Source: Mesorhizobium sp. PAMC28654
GTDB taxonomy: Bacteria > Pseudomonadota > Alphaproteobacteria > Rhizobiales > Rhizobiaceae
Length of the DNA: 64,000 nt
Assembly (NCBI RefSeq): GCF_020616515.1
Contig: NZ_CP085135.1
Coordinates: forward strand, 2,170,001-2,234,000
Direction of reading: 5' to 3'
The notes under the pieces were generated by a model. It saw only the letters and a program-made list of their open reading frames with translations. It did no database searches and was not told the DNA's origin. The stretch's first letter is position 1; every line of letters begins with the position of its first letter. The position numbers and the translations under genes were made by a program. Positions 44,939 to 53,372 of the stretch are shown here, piece by piece.

Positions 44939-45958
44939 TCAGTTCACCCGGCTGATACAGAAATCGATGACGTCGATCAGCGCCGATTTCTGCGGCGTCG
45001 CTTCCAGCGGCGCCAGCGCGTCACGGGCGATCTCGCCGAAATGGCGGGCGCGCCCGATCGTGTCGGCGATGGCGCCATGGCGGGTCATCAGTCCGATCGC
45101 CCTTTCCAATCCGGCGTCATCGGTGACATTCTCCTCGATGGCGCGTTTCCAGAAGGTGCGCTCGGCCTTGGTGCCGCGCCGGTAGGCCAGGATCACCGGC
45201 AGGGTCACCTTGCCCTCGCGGAAATCGTCGCCGACATTCTTGCCCAGATCCTTGCTGGTGCCGCCATAGTCCAGCGCATCGTCGATCAGCTGGAAGGCAA
45301 GGCCAAGGTTCATGCCATAGGAGCGCAGTGCCGCCCGATCGTTGCGGGTAGCCTGGGCGATGACCGGACCAACTTCGGCGGCGGCAGAAAACAGCGCCGC
45401 CGTCTTGGCCTTGATGACCGCGAAATGTTCATCCTCGGTGGTTTCGAGGTTCTTGGCGGCGGCAAGCTGCATCACCTCGCCCTCGGCGATGATCGAGGCA
45501 GCACTGGAGAGAATGTCGAGCGCTTCGAGCGAGCCGACATCGACCATCATGCGGAAGGCCTGTCCAAGCAGGAAGTCGCCGACCAGCACGCTCGCCTGGT
45601 TGCCCCAGATCATGCGGGCGGTCTTCTTGCCGCGCCGCATGCCGCTTTCGTCGACGACATCGTCGTGGAGAAGCGTCGCGGTGTGCATGAACTCGACCGA
45701 CGTGGCGAGCTTGACGTGCCCCTCGCCGGCATAGCCGAACATCTGGGCGGCGGCGAGCGTCAGCATCGGCCGCAGCCGCTTGCCGCCCGACGAGATCAGA
45801 TGATTGGCGACCTCCGGGATCATCTCGACGTCGGAGCCGGCCTTGGACAGGATCAACTCGTTGACGCGCCCCATGTCGGCGGCGGTCAGGTCGATCAGAT
45901 CCTTGATGGAGGCGGGTTCCCGCTTCCCGTTTTCGATGTTGAGAACGACACCCACCAC
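44939..45958 (-). CDS. ispB: polyprenyl diphosphate synthase (IspB-type)
   Basis: A 339-residue trans-isoprenyl diphosphate synthase that elongates farnesyl diphosphate with IPP to the ubiquinone side chain. The first Asp-rich motif is LLHDDVVDESGMRRG and the second LIDDALDYGG; KRLRP and the GGKR loop precede them. The residues before the first motif are small, in keeping with a long-chain product (octa- or decaprenyl). Works with UbiA (28.6 kb). It is divergent from the membrane hydrolase gene that follows. Confidence 0.92.
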   Translation of the reverse strand: MVGVVLNIENGKREPASIKDLIDLTAADMGRVNELILSKAGSDVEMIPEVANHLISSGGKRLRPMLTLAAAQMFGYAGEGHVKLATSVEFMHTATLLHDDVVDESGMRRGKKTARMIWGNQASVLVGDFLLGQAFRMMVDVGSLEALDILSSAASIIAEGEVMQLAAAKNLETTEDEHFAVIKAKTAALFSAAAEVGPVIAQATRNDRAALRSYGMNLGLAFQLIDDALDYGGTSKDLGKNVGDDFREGKVTLPVILAYRRGTKAERTFWKRAIEENVTDDAGLERAIGLMTRHGAIADTIGRARHFGEIARDALAPLEATPQKSALIDVIDFCISRVN

Positions 45959-46108
45959 AGATACTCCCGTCCTAGATAAACGCGTGCGACGGCACCCTTA
46001 GTCCCGATTGGACACTAGGGCGGCAACCACCGACACGGCAAGTGGCGAATTGGCGCGGTGGTTGTAACAGCTTGTTGACCGACACCAAAGGTGCGCTACG
46101 GTCGACGC

Positions 46109-47755
46109 ATGACAAAGGGTTGCATCATCAGGCTGTGGCACTCGTTCTCGACAGTGGGTCTGCTTGTCGGCACCGTCTTCTTCGCGGCGTCGCTGACGCC
46201 ATCGCTCAATCCGCGCAGCTTCCTCGTGCAAGGCGTTCTTTCCGGCTTCTGCCTTGCCGCCGGCTATGGCGTCGGTGTTTTCAGCCTGTGGCTGTGGACG
46301 TATCTGGAGCTTCCCAAGCCCGGGGCACACAGGGCACGCTTCATCAAGCTGCTGGCCGCCGCTCTTTGCGCGGGGATTGCACTGATCTTTCTCTGGCGTG
46401 CTTCGGACTGGCAGAATTCGATACGAAGCCTGATGGATTTGCCGCCGGTCGACAGCGCGCGGCCGTTCCAGGTCGGCCTGATCGCACTGCTTGCCTTCGT
46501 CGTACTCCTGATGCTGGCAAGACTGTTCCTGCTCACCTTCCAGTTCATCGCCGACAGGCTGCGCCCCTTCATTCCACGGCGCATCGCCCTCGTCATCGGG
46601 ATTTCGGTCGCGGTCGTGCTGTTCGGCAGCGTCATCAATGGCGTCCTCCTGCGCTATGCCCTGCATGTTGCCGACAGTTCCTACAAGCAGCTCGACGCGC
46701 TTCTGGAAGACGGCATCAAGCAGCCGGCCGATCCCCAGAAAACCGGCAGCGCTGCCTCGCTGGTTGACTGGGAACACCTTGGACGAACCGGACGGGAATT
46801 TGTCTCGACCGGGCCGACGAAACAGGAACTGCGGTCCTTCCTGGGGCGCGACGCGCTTGAGCCGATCCGCGTCTATGCCGGTTTGCGCTCCGCCGACACG
46901 CCAGAAGCGAGAGCCAGCCTGGCGCTGGAGGAGTTGAAACGGGTCGGCGCATTCGACCGCTCCGTTCTCGTCATCATCACGCCAACCGGGACGGGCTGGG
47001 TCGATCCGGCGGCCATGAACACGCTCGAATATCTGCATGGCGGCGACGTCGCCAGCGTCGCCATCCAGTATTCCTATTTGCCAAGCTGGCTGTCGCTGAT
47101 GGTCGAGCCCGGTTATGGCGGCGAAGCCGCGCGAGCTCTTTTCAAGGAGGTCTATGGCTACTGGACCAAACTGCCCAAGGATCATCGTCCAAAGCTCTAT
47201 CTGCACGGCCTCAGCCTCGGCGCCATGAATTCCGAACAATCCAACGAACTGTTCGAGGTACTCGGCGATCCCTACCAAGGGGCATTGTGGAGCGGTCCAC
47301 CCTATTCGAGCCGCATCTGGCGCTCGATCACCAGCAACCGCAATCCGGGTTCGCCCGCATGGCTGCCACGCTTTCGCGACGGCTCCTATGTACGGTTCAC
47401 CAACCAGACGAACGCGCTCGACATTCCCGGCGCGCATTGGGGACCGATGCGCGCCGTCTATCTCCAATATGCCAGCGACGCGGTGACGTTCTTCGAACCG
47501 CGATCCTTCTACCGGGCGCCGGCCTGGATGAACCGGCCACGCGGTCCCGACGTTTCTCCCGAATTGCGGTGGTATCCAATCGTGACGTTCCTGCAACTCG
47601 CCGTCGACATGGCCGGCGCCGCGACGATGCCGATGGGGCATGGCCACGTCTATGCGCCGGAGCATTATATCGACGCCTGGATCGCGGTAACGGACGTTCA
47701 AGGCTGGTCGGCGGATGATGTCGCGCGGTTGAAGCGTCATTTCGCCAGGCAATAA
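46109..47755 (+). CDS. membrane-anchored alpha/beta-hydrolase (PF10081 type)
   Basis: A 548-residue protein: N-terminal region with about five hydrophobic segments (residues 10-220), then a soluble C-terminal half that is recognisable as the alpha/beta-hydrolase family of PF10081 (LKLYLHGLSLGAMNSEQ, with LHGLSLGA as the nucleophile-elbow-like serine motif). Function is unknown; members are multi-pass and probably act at the cytoplasmic membrane. The ATG at 46109 is chosen; a GTG at 46091 gives six more residues without a better ribosome site. Confidence 0.75.
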   Translation: MTKGCIIRLWHSFSTVGLLVGTVFFAASLTPSLNPRSFLVQGVLSGFCLAAGYGVGVFSLWLWTYLELPKPGAHRARFIKLLAAALCAGIALIFLWRASDWQNSIRSLMDLPPVDSARPFQVGLIALLAFVVLLMLARLFLLTFQFIADRLRPFIPRRIALVIGISVAVVLFGSVINGVLLRYALHVADSSYKQLDALLEDGIKQPADPQKTGSAASLVDWEHLGRTGREFVSTGPTKQELRSFLGRDALEPIRVYAGLRSADTPEARASLALEELKRVGAFDRSVLVIITPTGTGWVDPAAMNTLEYLHGGDVASVAIQYSYLPSWLSLMVEPGYGGEAARALFKEVYGYWTKLPKDHRPKLYLHGLSLGAMNSEQSNELFEVLGDPYQGALWSGPPYSSRIWRSITSNRNPGSPAWLPRFRDGSYVRFTNQTNALDIPGAHWGPMRAVYLQYASDAVTFFEPRSFYRAPAWMNRPRGPDVSPELRWYPIVTFLQLAVDMAGAATMPMGHGHVYAPEHYIDAWIAVTDVQGWSADDVARLKRHFARQ

Positions 47756-47828
47756 GGAAATACCGCGCGAAGATGCCCGAATCCGCCTGCCCGTTTACAT
47801 CGGACGGCCAAGCTGCGAGTTTCATTGG

Positions 47829-48053
47829 ATGATAGAACTCATCCGCACCAACGACGCCGTCATCATTTCCTTTGTCGAATCGCTGATGCGCGATGCCGGC
47901 ATCGGTTGTTTCGTCGCCGACCAGAACATGAGCGTGCTCGACGGATCAATCGGCATCCTGCCGCGACGCGTCATGGTCGACGCCGACCAGGCCGACGCGG
48001 CGCGACGCATCCTCACGGATGCCGGCATCGCCAACGAGATTCGCCAGAAATAA
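47829..48053 (+). CDS. DUF2007 family small protein
   Basis: A 74-residue protein of the DUF2007 type (ELIRTNDAVIISFVESLMRDAGIGCFVADQNMS...RRVMVDADQADAARRIL). It is an alpha/beta domain that resembles a ferredoxin-like fold, with proposed signal-transducing role but no proven function. The stop TAA overlaps the ATG of the next methyltransferase gene by one base (TAATG), so it starts a coupled group in an operon with that gene. Confidence 0.85.
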   Translation: MIELIRTNDAVIISFVESLMRDAGIGCFVADQNMSVLDGSIGILPRRVMVDADQADAARRILTDAGIANEIRQK

Positions 48054-48853
48054 TGTCCGTTTCACCAGCCGCCCTCGCCCTGGACATGCCGGCCCATACG
48101 GTCGACGCGTTCCATCGCGGGCGCTTCTGGCTGGTACAGCCGAAGCAAGGGGGGCATCGCGCGGGGATGGACGCCATGATGCTGGCTGCTTCCGTGCCGT
48201 CGGCCTTCACCGGGCACCTCGCCGATTTTGGCTCTGGAGCTGGCGCGGCCGCACTGGCGGTGCTGTCACGTTGTCCGGCCGCCGAGGCGGTGCTCGTCGA
48301 ACGGTCCGCGGAAATGGCTGGATTCGCCGCGACGACGCTTGCCCACCCCGGCAACGCGCATCTGAGTGACCGGGCATCGGTGCTGACGGCCGATGTCGCA
48401 CTGTCAGGCCGGGCACGCATTGCCGCCGGCTTGAGAGACAACGCGTTCGACTTTGTCATCATGAACCCGCCATTCAACGCGGCCGAGGACCGCGCTACAC
48501 CCGACGCGCTGAGAAGAGAGGCGCATGTGATGGAGGACGGCCTGTTCGACAGCTGGATTCGAAGCGCCGCGGCCGTGGTGAAGCCGCGCGGTGGGCTATC
48601 GGTCATTGCCCGGCCAGAGCAGCTTGGCGCCATCCTCGTTGCGATGGCCGGCCGCTTCGGCGACACCGAGATGCTGGCCGTCCACCCGCGCCCGGAGGCC
48701 GCTGCGATCCGCATTGTCGTCAGGGCGACGCTCGGTGCGCGCGGCAAACTGTCGATCCGTCCGCCGCTAATGCTTCATGCAGCATCGGGCAACGGCCCCG
48801 CAGAGCGGACGGAGATGATCAACAATGGGCTTGCATCGCTGTTCGGTGACTGA
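48053..48853 (+). CDS. N6-adenine tRNA/RNA methyltransferase, TrmN6-like
   Basis: A 266-residue class I SAM methyltransferase of the TrmN6 (YfiC) family. It has the SAM-binding LADFGSGAGAAALAVL motif and the N6-adenine catalytic motif NPPF (MNPPFNAAED). The ATG is at 48053-48055, sharing one base with the DUF2007 stop. TrmN6 modifies A37 of tRNA1-Val in E. coli; the exact target here is not certain. Confidence 0.85.
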   Translation: MSVSPAALALDMPAHTVDAFHRGRFWLVQPKQGGHRAGMDAMMLAASVPSAFTGHLADFGSGAGAAALAVLSRCPAAEAVLVERSAEMAGFAATTLAHPGNAHLSDRASVLTADVALSGRARIAAGLRDNAFDFVIMNPPFNAAEDRATPDALRREAHVMEDGLFDSWIRSAAAVVKPRGGLSVIARPEQLGAILVAMAGRFGDTEMLAVHPRPEAAAIRIVVRATLGARGKLSIRPPLMLHAASGNGPAERTEMINNGLASLFGD

Positions 48854-48854
48854 T

Positions 48855-48907
48855 TCCTGGTTTTGCGCATGTCGTTGCCCCAAAACCGCTGCAAATCCTT
48901 GGGGCAT
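48855..48907. repeat. short repeat-like hairpin sequence
   Basis: GCCCCAA pairs with TTGGGGC around a 15-base loop in a GGTTTTGCGCATGTCGTTG context. The sequence resembles a repeat that I know from many rhizobial intergenic regions, with a matching CCGCTGCA core. It directly follows the stop of the methyltransferase gene. Confidence 0.45.
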
Positions 48908-48966
48908 TGCCGTTAGCCGGGGAATTCCTACATGCCTTCAATCGATTGACCGGAGACTGCAACCTC

Positions 48967-49827
48967 GTGAAACGCCTTTTCAACCGCCTGCTGCCGAAAT
49001 CCTGGCGCTCCACCGTCGTCACCGTTCCGGTCATCCGTTTGCATGGCACCATCATGTCGGGGGGCCAGTTCCGGCAGAACCTGTCGCTCGCCTCCACGGC
49101 CGGGCTCATCGAAAAGGCATTTTCCTTCGAAGCGCCGGCGGTCGCCATCTCGATCAATTCGCCTGGCGGCTCGCCGGTTCAGTCACGGCTGATCTTCAAG
49201 CGCATCCGCGACCTGGCGACAGAGAAGAACAAGAAGGTCCTGGTCTTCGTCGAGGATGTGGCGGCATCGGGCGGCTACATGATCGCGGTTGCCGGCGACG
49301 AGATCTTTGCCGATCCGTCCTCGATCGTCGGATCGATCGGCGTCGTGTCGGCCTCTTTTGGCTTTCCCGAACTGATGAAGAAGATCGGCGTAGAGCGCCG
49401 CGTCCATACCGCGGGCCAGAACAAGGCGGTTCTCGACCCGTTCAAGCCGGAGAAGAAGGAAGACGTCGAGCGGTTGAAGGCGCTGCAACTCGAGGTGCAC
49501 GATACCTTCATCGAACTCGTCAAGGACAGGCGCGGCAAGAAACTCAGGGATGATCCGGAGCTGTTCACCGGCCTGTTCTGGACCGGCAAGAAGGGGTTGG
49601 AGCTCGGCCTTGTCGATGCGCTGGGCGACATGCGCACCGTCTTGAAGACCCGCTTCGGGCCAAAAACCCAACTCAGGTTGGTCACGGCGCCGCGCGGTTT
49701 CCTCAGCCGGTTCGGCCTGTTCGGCTCAAGCAAGGGCTTTTCGGCACCCGACATCGCCGCCGCTGCCGCCAGCGGCGTGGTCGATGCGGCGGAAGAGCGC
49801 GCATTGTGGGCTCGCTTCGGGCTTTGA
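48967..49827 (+). CDS. S49 family peptidase (SppA/SohB-like)
   Basis: A 286-residue peptidase of family S49. The nucleophile Ser is in VEDVAASGGYMIAVAGDEI, and downstream SIVGSIGVVSASFG and the EKKEDVERL / DRRGKKL segment carry the Lys of the Ser-Lys dyad region. Only one protease domain is present, as in SohB and SppA C-terminal forms. No clear membrane segment is visible in the first 40 residues, so it may be cytoplasmic. A GTG at 48967, behind GGAG, is taken as start. Confidence 0.85.
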   Translation: MKRLFNRLLPKSWRSTVVTVPVIRLHGTIMSGGQFRQNLSLASTAGLIEKAFSFEAPAVAISINSPGGSPVQSRLIFKRIRDLATEKNKKVLVFVEDVAASGGYMIAVAGDEIFADPSSIVGSIGVVSASFGFPELMKKIGVERRVHTAGQNKAVLDPFKPEKKEDVERLKALQLEVHDTFIELVKDRRGKKLRDDPELFTGLFWTGKKGLELGLVDALGDMRTVLKTRFGPKTQLRLVTAPRGFLSRFGLFGSSKGFSAPDIAAAAASGVVDAAEERALWARFGL

Positions 49828-49911
49828 AAAAGCCACAAAAACGTCTAGCATAGAGGCTTGACCCACCCGACCGGCCGCCTTTGCCGGCCTTGCGAGGGAG
49901 GAGTTTTTGAC

Positions 49912-50097
49912 ATGCCACAGATCATTTTCTTCGCAGTCGTCGGCGTGGCCGCCTATTTCGGCTACCGATCCTTCGTCAAGGAAGCCGATCGCGTGACGGC
50001 AAAGGTGCGGCGTGCCGAGAAGCAGGCCGCCAACGGCACGATGGGAACGCTGGTCAAGGATCCGAAGACCGGTGAATACCGGCTGGCCAAGGACTGA
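49912..50097 (+). CDS. small single-pass membrane protein
   Basis: A 61-residue protein with one N-terminal hydrophobic helix (PQIIFFAVVGVAAYFGYRSF) and a charged cytoplasmic tail that ends in a DPKTGEYRL signature. A strong GGAGGAG site precedes the ATG. It sits between the S49 peptidase gene and ispE, with the next start 26 bases away; family members are widespread in Rhizobiales but of unknown function. Confidence 0.72.
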   Translation: MPQIIFFAVVGVAAYFGYRSFVKEADRVTAKVRRAEKQAANGTMGTLVKDPKTGEYRLAKD

Positions 50098-50123
50098 ACA
50101 TCATCCCGCTCGCAGCTGAGACA

Positions 50124-51020
50124 GTGAATTCCGGCGCTCGGACGTGGGCCGCGCATGCCAAGGTCAATCTGGCGCTCCATGTCACCGGCAGGCGTGACGA
50201 TGGTTATCATCGGATCGAGAGCCTGGCCGTCTTCACCAGGTTCGGCGACAGGATCGAAACGGAGCTGGCCGACAGCGACACGTTTTCCGTGTCTGGCCGA
50301 TATGCGTCCGCGGTGCCTCTCGACGGCAGCAATCTGGTGCTGCAGGCGCGCGACGCGCTGCGAAAGGAGGCTGGCCTCCAGGATACGCCATCTGTCGCCA
50401 TCAGGCTGGAAAAGAACCTGCCGGTCGCGGCCGGCATTGGCGGCGGGTCGAGCGACGCTGCGGCAGTGTTGCGTGGTCTCATCCAGATATGGAATCTTGA
50501 CATCGACAATGCCGTTCTGGCGCGGATCGGCCTTGCGCTTGGCGCCGATGTGCCGATGTGCCTCGCCGCAAAGCCGCTGATCGCGCGCGGCATCGGCGAG
50601 GAATTGTCGATGGTGCCCGATTTTTCGTCGCTTGGACTGGTGCTGGTCAATCCGGGCACCGCCGTTTCCACGGCCGAAGTGTTCCAGGCACTCGCCCGTC
50701 GCGACAATGAAGGGCTGCCGCCGCTTCCGCGCGTTCTCGACTTCCATGGCGTACGCAACTGGCTGGAGATCACGCGCAACGATCTTGAGCCCGCGGCACT
50801 CGCCATGCAGCCCGCCATCGGCAGGGCGCTGTCCCAGTTGAACAGGGCTGGAGCGGGGTTTGCGCGGATGTCCGGTTCCGGCGCGACATGCTTCGGGCTG
50901 TTTGAAACCGGCAATGTGGCGAAGCGGGCGGCGGCCGAGATCCGCGGCCGCCAACCCGACTGGTTCGTCGCGGCAACGCGAAGCCTCACATCGGAGGCAG
51001 ATCCCCATGGCCAGGACTGA
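50124..51020 (+). CDS. ispE: 4-diphosphocytidyl-2-C-methyl-D-erythritol kinase
   Basis: GHMP-family kinase that phosphorylates CDP-ME in the MEP isoprenoid pathway. The 298-residue protein starts with a GTG and shows the Lys of AAHAKVNLALHVTGRRDDGYH, the glycine-rich ATP loop LPVAAGIGGGSSDAAAVLRGL and the Asp of ALGADVPMCL. The C-terminus holds the conserved MSGSGATCFGLF. The stop overlaps the downstream moaB start, so the two are coupled. It follows dxs (6.7 kb) in the same pathway. Confidence 0.94.
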   Translation: MNSGARTWAAHAKVNLALHVTGRRDDGYHRIESLAVFTRFGDRIETELADSDTFSVSGRYASAVPLDGSNLVLQARDALRKEAGLQDTPSVAIRLEKNLPVAAGIGGGSSDAAAVLRGLIQIWNLDIDNAVLARIGLALGADVPMCLAAKPLIARGIGEELSMVPDFSSLGLVLVNPGTAVSTAEVFQALARRDNEGLPPLPRVLDFHGVRNWLEITRNDLEPAALAMQPAIGRALSQLNRAGAGFARMSGSGATCFGLFETGNVAKRAAAEIRGRQPDWFVAATRSLTSEADPHGQD

Positions 51021-51561
51021 CGAGGGCCGCCCCTTCATTCCAGTCCGCATCGCCGTGCTGACCGTTTCGGACACACGCGGCCTCGCCGACGACAAATCCG
51101 GCCAGACGCTCGCCGACCGTATCGTGGAGGCCGGCCATATACTGGCCGCGCGCGACATCGTCACGGACGACCGGGACAAGATCCGCGACAAGGTTCTGGG
51201 CTGGTCGAAAGACCCAGCGATCGATGTCGTCATCACCACCGGCGGCACCGGTTTCACCGGCCGTGACGTGACGCCGGAGGCGCTGGAGCCAATCTTCGAA
51301 AAGCGCATGGACGGCTTTTCCGAGGTGTTCCACCGCATTTCCTATGACAAGATCGGCACCTCGACGATCCAGAGCCGAGCCACCGGCGGCGTCGTCAACG
51401 CCACCTTCGTCTTCGTGCTGCCGGGCTCGCCCGGCGCCTGCAAGGATGCCTGGGACGGTATATTGAAGCCGCAGCTCGACTACCGGCACATGCCCTGCAA
51501 CTTCGTCGAGATCATGCCGCGCCTGGATGAGCACCTGCAGCGCGGCACCAAGACCGCATAA
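51007..51561 (+). CDS. moaB: molybdenum cofactor biosynthesis protein MoaB (MoaB/Mog family)
   Basis: A 184-residue molybdopterin-binding (MogA/MoaB) domain protein, thought to act in adenylation of molybdopterin before metal insertion. Motifs: VLTVSDTRGLADDKSG near the start and TTGGTGFTGRDVTPEAL, the conserved family fingerprint, then LPGSPGACKDAWD. The ATG overlaps the ispE stop by 14 bases and is preceded by GGAGG. A cofactor link with the XdhAB enzyme of this window is possible, but many molybdoenzymes share it. Confidence 0.9.
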   Translation: MARTDEGRPFIPVRIAVLTVSDTRGLADDKSGQTLADRIVEAGHILAARDIVTDDRDKIRDKVLGWSKDPAIDVVITTGGTGFTGRDVTPEALEPIFEKRMDGFSEVFHRISYDKIGTSTIQSRATGGVVNATFVFVLPGSPGACKDAWDGILKPQLDYRHMPCNFVEIMPRLDEHLQRGTKTA

Positions 51562-51583
51562 GCAAGGCTTCGCCCTCCCCTAT

Positions 51584-52558
51584 TCAGCGGATGACCGGCT
51601 CGCCGTGGAACCGCCGGCGCGAACGCGGCGACACGCCGAAGCCGACTTCCATCATCAGCCTCGGCGTGCGCGTCGGCACCGTCCCCATGTGGAACCCGAA
51701 TGGATCTTCGACAAAACCGAGGCCAGCCTGTCCGGTCAGGGTGATCGGACTTTGCTGGCCATAAACATCCAGAACCTCTTCTGCCGGATGGCCGACGAGA
51801 AGCGTCATCTGGTGCTTGAGGACGCGGCGGTTGTGGCTGCCCCGGACATAGACGTGCGGGCCGGTTTCGGCGTCAACGGGCACGAGGTAGAAGAAGAATT
51901 TCAGCATGCGCCAGTCGTCAAGGTCGAAATGATATTTGCCCAGTGACGCCAGGTTCTTGTCGGCCTCGGAGGCCGCGCCGGTCGGAAAGCTCCACCAGAC
52001 GCGGGTCGTGATGAGTTTGGCCTGGCCGCCCAGATAATGCGCGGCGATGTCGAGAAGCATCGGATCGCGCTGGATGGCAAGTGCGGCCTCGCAGTCGAGG
52101 ATGCGCTCGAAATAGTGCCCGCTGAGCAGCGGACGGCCGAAACGCTTTTCGGCATCGGCATGTTCGCCAGGCATGAATTCGAGTCGGCGATCGAAATTGC
52201 CGAAGCACGGCGTGCGCCCCGCGAATCGGGCGATCTCCTCGTGGATCGATGACGGCAGGACAAGTCCGGAAAACAATCCATCGGATTTCAGCGCATCAAC
52301 GGCGGTCTCGCGGTCGACGCCCGCGAACATTGTCTCATGAGCGTTCCGTGCCGGCAGAGCGGGTTTTGCGCCGAGCCAATGCAGCCGACGCCCAGGCATC
52401 GTGCGCGCAAGCACGAACATCGGCAGCCATGCCGGATTTTCACGCAAGTCCGACAGATAGGTCGGTATGCGCGCGGCAATGCGCTGAAACAGGCTGCCAT
52501 TCCTGGCCACGGCCTCGAGGCTTGCCGTGCCGGATTTGTCGGGGGTTGAAAGGCTCAT
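51584..52558 (-). CDS. PhyH-like Fe(II)/2OG dioxygenase
   Basis: A 324-residue protein with an iron triad-like set: HFDLDD (His and Asp, about residue 220) and a distal His in FGFHMGTVPTRTPRLM, with an Arg in the position of the 2-oxoglutarate anchor. An N-terminal 100 residues (VARNGSLFQRIAARIPTYL) is without a known domain. It is not close to the PhyH protein at 26.7 kb by eye. The ATG at 52558 is preceded by GAGGATCC. Substrate unknown. Confidence 0.7.
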   Translation of the reverse strand: MSLSTPDKSGTASLEAVARNGSLFQRIAARIPTYLSDLRENPAWLPMFVLARTMPGRRLHWLGAKPALPARNAHETMFAGVDRETAVDALKSDGLFSGLVLPSSIHEEIARFAGRTPCFGNFDRRLEFMPGEHADAEKRFGRPLLSGHYFERILDCEAALAIQRDPMLLDIAAHYLGGQAKLITTRVWWSFPTGAASEADKNLASLGKYHFDLDDWRMLKFFFYLVPVDAETGPHVYVRGSHNRRVLKHQMTLLVGHPAEEVLDVYGQQSPITLTGQAGLGFVEDPFGFHMGTVPTRTPRLMMEVGFGVSPRSRRRFHGEPVIR

Positions 52559-52757
52559 CGGGATCCTCGGGTATGAGGGCAGCACCGACTAAGCATCGGC
52601 TGCTCACCGCTCCGGCATGACCCAAACCTGATTAACCCGCCTAAGCGCAGGGTAACCCCACGTCAGATTTTGTGCAACGCACAAATAGCAATGTGCGGTG
52701 CAAAACTCATCCGCTGATCAAGACGGCCGAGGTTGGGCGGTGTAGCCGGCCGCCCAG

Positions 52758-53273
52758 TCAAGGCGATTTCCTTGACTTTGGCGGGGCCACCCATATCTCG
52801 GCATCGAGCTTCCTCGTCGCCAAGCCTCGCGCAATCGCTTCCCCGCTGCCGGCGCTCTTTGAAAGCGCACTGGCCTGGCGCCTGTTGATCAACATTCCCA
52901 CGGCGAGGGCGCGGTTTCCCGAGAAGACCCGTGACAGGAATGTTCGGCTGCCGCGCGCCGGCGAAAACCGCGCGGCCATGGTTTGCCTGGCGGTGTGGGC
53001 GACAACCTCGTCGGTCCAGCCGTCCACCAGCCGTGCGCCAGGCTCCAGCAACAGCAGCCAGTCGCCCTTGGCCTGTCCGATGCCCGACGCCGTGCTACCG
53101 GTCACATACTGGCAGCCGGCATGCTCGGCAACCCTGTGCGTCTGATCGGTCGAACCGGTGTCGCAAACGATGACTTCGCGCACCACGCCCTCGACCGCTC
53201 CGCCGACCAGCGACGCTAGCGTAAGGGCGAGGCCCTCCTCGTCATTCAGGGTTTCAATGAGAACGCTGAGCAT
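52758..53273 (-). CDS. short glycosyltransferase family 2-like protein
   Basis: A 171-residue protein that starts MLSVLIETLNDEEGLALTLAS, with the GT2-type nucleotide-binding motif VCDTGSTDQTHRVAEHAGC about 40 residues in. It covers only the N-terminal nucleotide-sugar region of a GT2 fold and lacks the acceptor domain and any membrane helix, so it may be a truncated or non-enzymatic form. The frame is open much further upstream (to about 55100), but only this part is protein-like. It is divergent from the radical SAM gene. Confidence 0.65.
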   Translation of the reverse strand: MLSVLIETLNDEEGLALTLASLVGGAVEGVVREVIVCDTGSTDQTHRVAEHAGCQYVTGSTASGIGQAKGDWLLLLEPGARLVDGWTDEVVAHTARQTMAARFSPARGSRTFLSRVFSGNRALAVGMLINRRQASALSKSAGSGEAIARGLATRKLDAEIWVAPPKSRKSP

Positions 53274-53372
53274 GCTTAGCCGAATAGCGGAAAGCCGGGC
53301 GTTACGCCAGTTTTTGCGACGCACCATACAAAGTTCTTGATTTGTTCTCATTTGGGAAATAGGAATAGTTTC

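Noticed and set aside
45998..47752. 584-codon minus-strand frame opposite the membrane hydrolase
   Set aside because: Composition rich in Arg, His and Gln with no recognisable domain; it is the complement of a convincing plus-strand gene with membrane helices.
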